From Candidatus Zixiibacteriota bacterium (lineage in GTDB: Bacteria; Zixibacteria; MSB-5A5; SM1-73): 5,546 nucleotides of DNA. Below the pieces are notes generated by a model. It worked only from the letters and a program-made list of their open reading frames with translations, had not been told where the DNA came from and searched no databases. Of the stretch, positions 4,848 through 5,546 are shown one piece after another; positions within the stretch are counted from its first letter, which is position 1; every line of letters begins with the position of its first letter. The translations under genes and the position numbers were made by a program. The stretch lies in NCBI GenBank assembly GCA_022866585.1, contig JALHUP010000022.1, forward strand, positions 1-5,546, in the 5' to 3' direction.

Positions 4848-5096
4848 ATGGCACATAAAAAAGGAGTGGGGAGTTCCAGAAACGGCAGGGATTCCCATGG
4901 ACAGAGATTGGGAGTGAAAAGATTCGGAGGGGAGGCGGTTTTAGCTGGCACCATTCTGGTGAGACAGAGGGGAACAAGAATTCATCCGGGATCGAACGTA
5001 GGGATAGGGAAAGATGATACCCTTTTTGCCTTGTCGGATGGAGTGGTCAAGTTTGAACCCAAGGGAAAAGATAAAAAATTGGTAAGCGTCTATTAA
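4848..5096 (+). CDS. rpmA: Large ribosomal subunit protein bL27
   Basis: bL27 is a component of the 50S subunit whose N-terminal tail reaches towards the peptidyl transferase centre. The 82-residue product is of normal length, begins MAHKKGVGSSRNGRDS, and carries the L27 signature at residues 34-48 (GTILVRQRGTRIHPG, matching G-x-[LIVM]2-x-RQRG-x5-G). AAGGA (4834-4838) nine bases upstream supports this start. The N-terminus lacks the short extension that is cleaved off by Prp in Firmicutes. The usual neighbours are missing: no rplU (bL21) lies upstream, where there is instead a vapC stub and a hairpin repeat, and no obg follows directly. It must be expressed from its own promoter in the 110 bases before it or by read-through. 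Confidence 0.98.
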   Translation: MAHKKGVGSSRNGRDSHGQRLGVKRFGGEAVLAGTILVRQRGTRIHPGSNVGIGKDDTLFALSDGVVKFEPKGKDKKLVSVY

Positions 5097-5143
5097 TTGT
5101 GTAAAATGTTTCAGCTTATCCTATGGATCCAGAATTCGAATAA

Positions 5144-5166
5144 CCTTTACTCCGATCGGTAAAAGG
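5144..5166. promoter_or_regulatory. Imperfect palindrome between rpmA and the third toxin-antitoxin pair
   Basis: CCTTTAC (5144-5150) is complementary to GTAAAAGG (5159-5166) with one bulged A, and CCGATCGG (5152-5159) is itself a perfect palindrome at the centre. No T-run follows, so a rho-independent terminator for rpmA is doubtful. Its place 34 bases before an antitoxin start suits an autoregulatory operator, but no promoter elements could be located around it. The rest of the 104-base gap shows nothing else. Confidence 0.3.
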
Positions 5167-5200
5167 ACACCCCAGAAGCCTTGGAAGGAACTCATAGAAT

Positions 5201-5380
5201 ATGAGCAGTGTCAAAGAAGAAGCAAAAAAGCTAATTGACCGATTGCCCGATCAGGTAACGTGGGATGACATCTTGTATGAATTTTACGTGAAGAAAAAAA
5301 TCGCAACCGGCATCAAAGCTGCAGAGGAAGGACGTATTGTCTCTCACAAGGAAGTTAAGAAGAGATTCCTTTCGAAATGA
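5201..5380 (+). CDS. Antitoxin of a ParE/RelE-type toxin
   Basis: The 59-residue product reads as a typical small antitoxin: an N-terminal helix (VKEEAKKLIDRLPDQ, 4-18), TWDDILYEFYVKKKI (20-34), a glycine-containing helix (GIKAAEEGRI, 38-47) and the C-terminal VSHKEVKKRF (48-57). The combination 'TWDDIxYExYV…G…AxEEGRxVSHxEVKxRF' is common in antitoxins paired with ParE/RelE-like toxins. The stop overlaps the toxin start in ATGA. GGAAGGA (5183-5189) is 11 bases upstream, a slightly long spacing. It should bind and neutralise the downstream toxin and probably repress its own promoter; both roles are inferred from the family. Confidence 0.88.
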   Translation: MSSVKEEAKKLIDRLPDQVTWDDILYEFYVKKKIATGIKAAEEGRIVSHKEVKKRFLSK

Positions 5381-5546
5381 AGGTCGATTGGACTGAACCG
5401 GCCATTCAAGATTTGGAAAGTATTCGGACCTACATTGCCAAGGACGCAGAATATTATGCCATCCGATTTGTGGAGAAAGTTATCGAAGCCATAGATGGAC
5501 TTCAGGATTTGCCTTTGAGAGGACGATTAGTTTCTGAAGCTGAAGA
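5377..5546 (+). CDS. ParE/RelE-superfamily toxin, 3' end beyond window
   Basis: Fifty-six complete codons are visible before the window ends. The start MKVDWTEPAIQDLESIRTYI followed by AKDAEYYA and FVEKVIEAIDGL fits the first strand and paired helices of ParE/RelE toxins. LPLRGRLVSE follows, where family members have the 'P..GR.V.E' turn. ParE members poison DNA gyrase and RelE members cleave mRNA on the ribosome; the visible part does not decide between them, although the sequence style is closer to ParE. Translation is coupled to the antitoxin through the ATGA overlap. This is the only one of the three toxin genes in the window without visible damage. Confidence 0.88.
   Translation, partial: MKVDWTEPAIQDLESIRTYIAKDAEYYAIRFVEKVIEAIDGLQDLPLRGRLVSEAE

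Noticed and set aside
5125..5137. Adjacent GGATCC and GAATTC resembling a cloning polylinker
   Set aside because: The surrounding sequence is ordinary intergenic DNA running into a natural toxin-antitoxin pair, with no vector sequence. Two six-base sites close together can occur by chance.

Overview
The window looks like part of a bacterial chromosome of moderate GC, probably from an uncultured lineage. The core genes are McsB, ClpC and bL27. McsB next to ClpC is best known from Firmicutes. However, bL27 starts directly at MAHKKG without the Firmicutes-type cleaved N-terminal extension, and the intergenic DNA carries tandem TCCGCC/GGCGGA and TCTGCC/GGCAGA hairpins, which I associate from memory with uncultured candidate-phylum genomes. 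I cannot name the phylum from this sequence.

Layout, all genes on the + strand. Positions 1-876 hold the 3' part of mcsB (protein arginine kinase), cut by the window edge. Positions 877-1390 are a 514-base gap that holds no convincing gene. Its first half is a palindromic, repeat-rich segment (about 911-1167); its second half holds a possible promoter and a hairpin-bearing leader. Positions 1391-3862 encode a complete ClpC. A large nested hairpin at 3908-3955 probably ends that transcription unit.

From about 4000 the window becomes accessory. There are two small antitoxin-type genes (4124-4321 and 4479-4667). Each is followed at once by what looks like only the first 15-23 codons of a toxin, and each of these stubs is followed by or runs into a copy of the same ~45-base hairpin repeat (4394-4443 and 4712-4762). 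The second stub is recognisably VapC (PIN domain). A lone rpmA (bL27) lies next at 4848-5096, without rplU in front or obg directly behind. After it comes a third toxin-antitoxin pair (5201-5380 antitoxin, 5377 to the window end ParE/RelE-type toxin) that is intact as far as it can be seen.

How the genes work together: McsB phosphorylates arginines on damaged proteins, and ClpC, with ClpP encoded elsewhere, recognises the phosphoarginine mark and unfolds the protein for degradation. The ClpC here keeps the two N-domain glutamates and the McsB RDxxRA motif is present, so the phosphoarginine pathway appears intact. The toxin-antitoxin genes are a separate, decaying and repeat-associated cluster around rpmA. 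The most interesting point is that the two stubs and the two hairpin-repeat copies coincide, and that one copy appears to supply a promoter to the next antitoxin gene.
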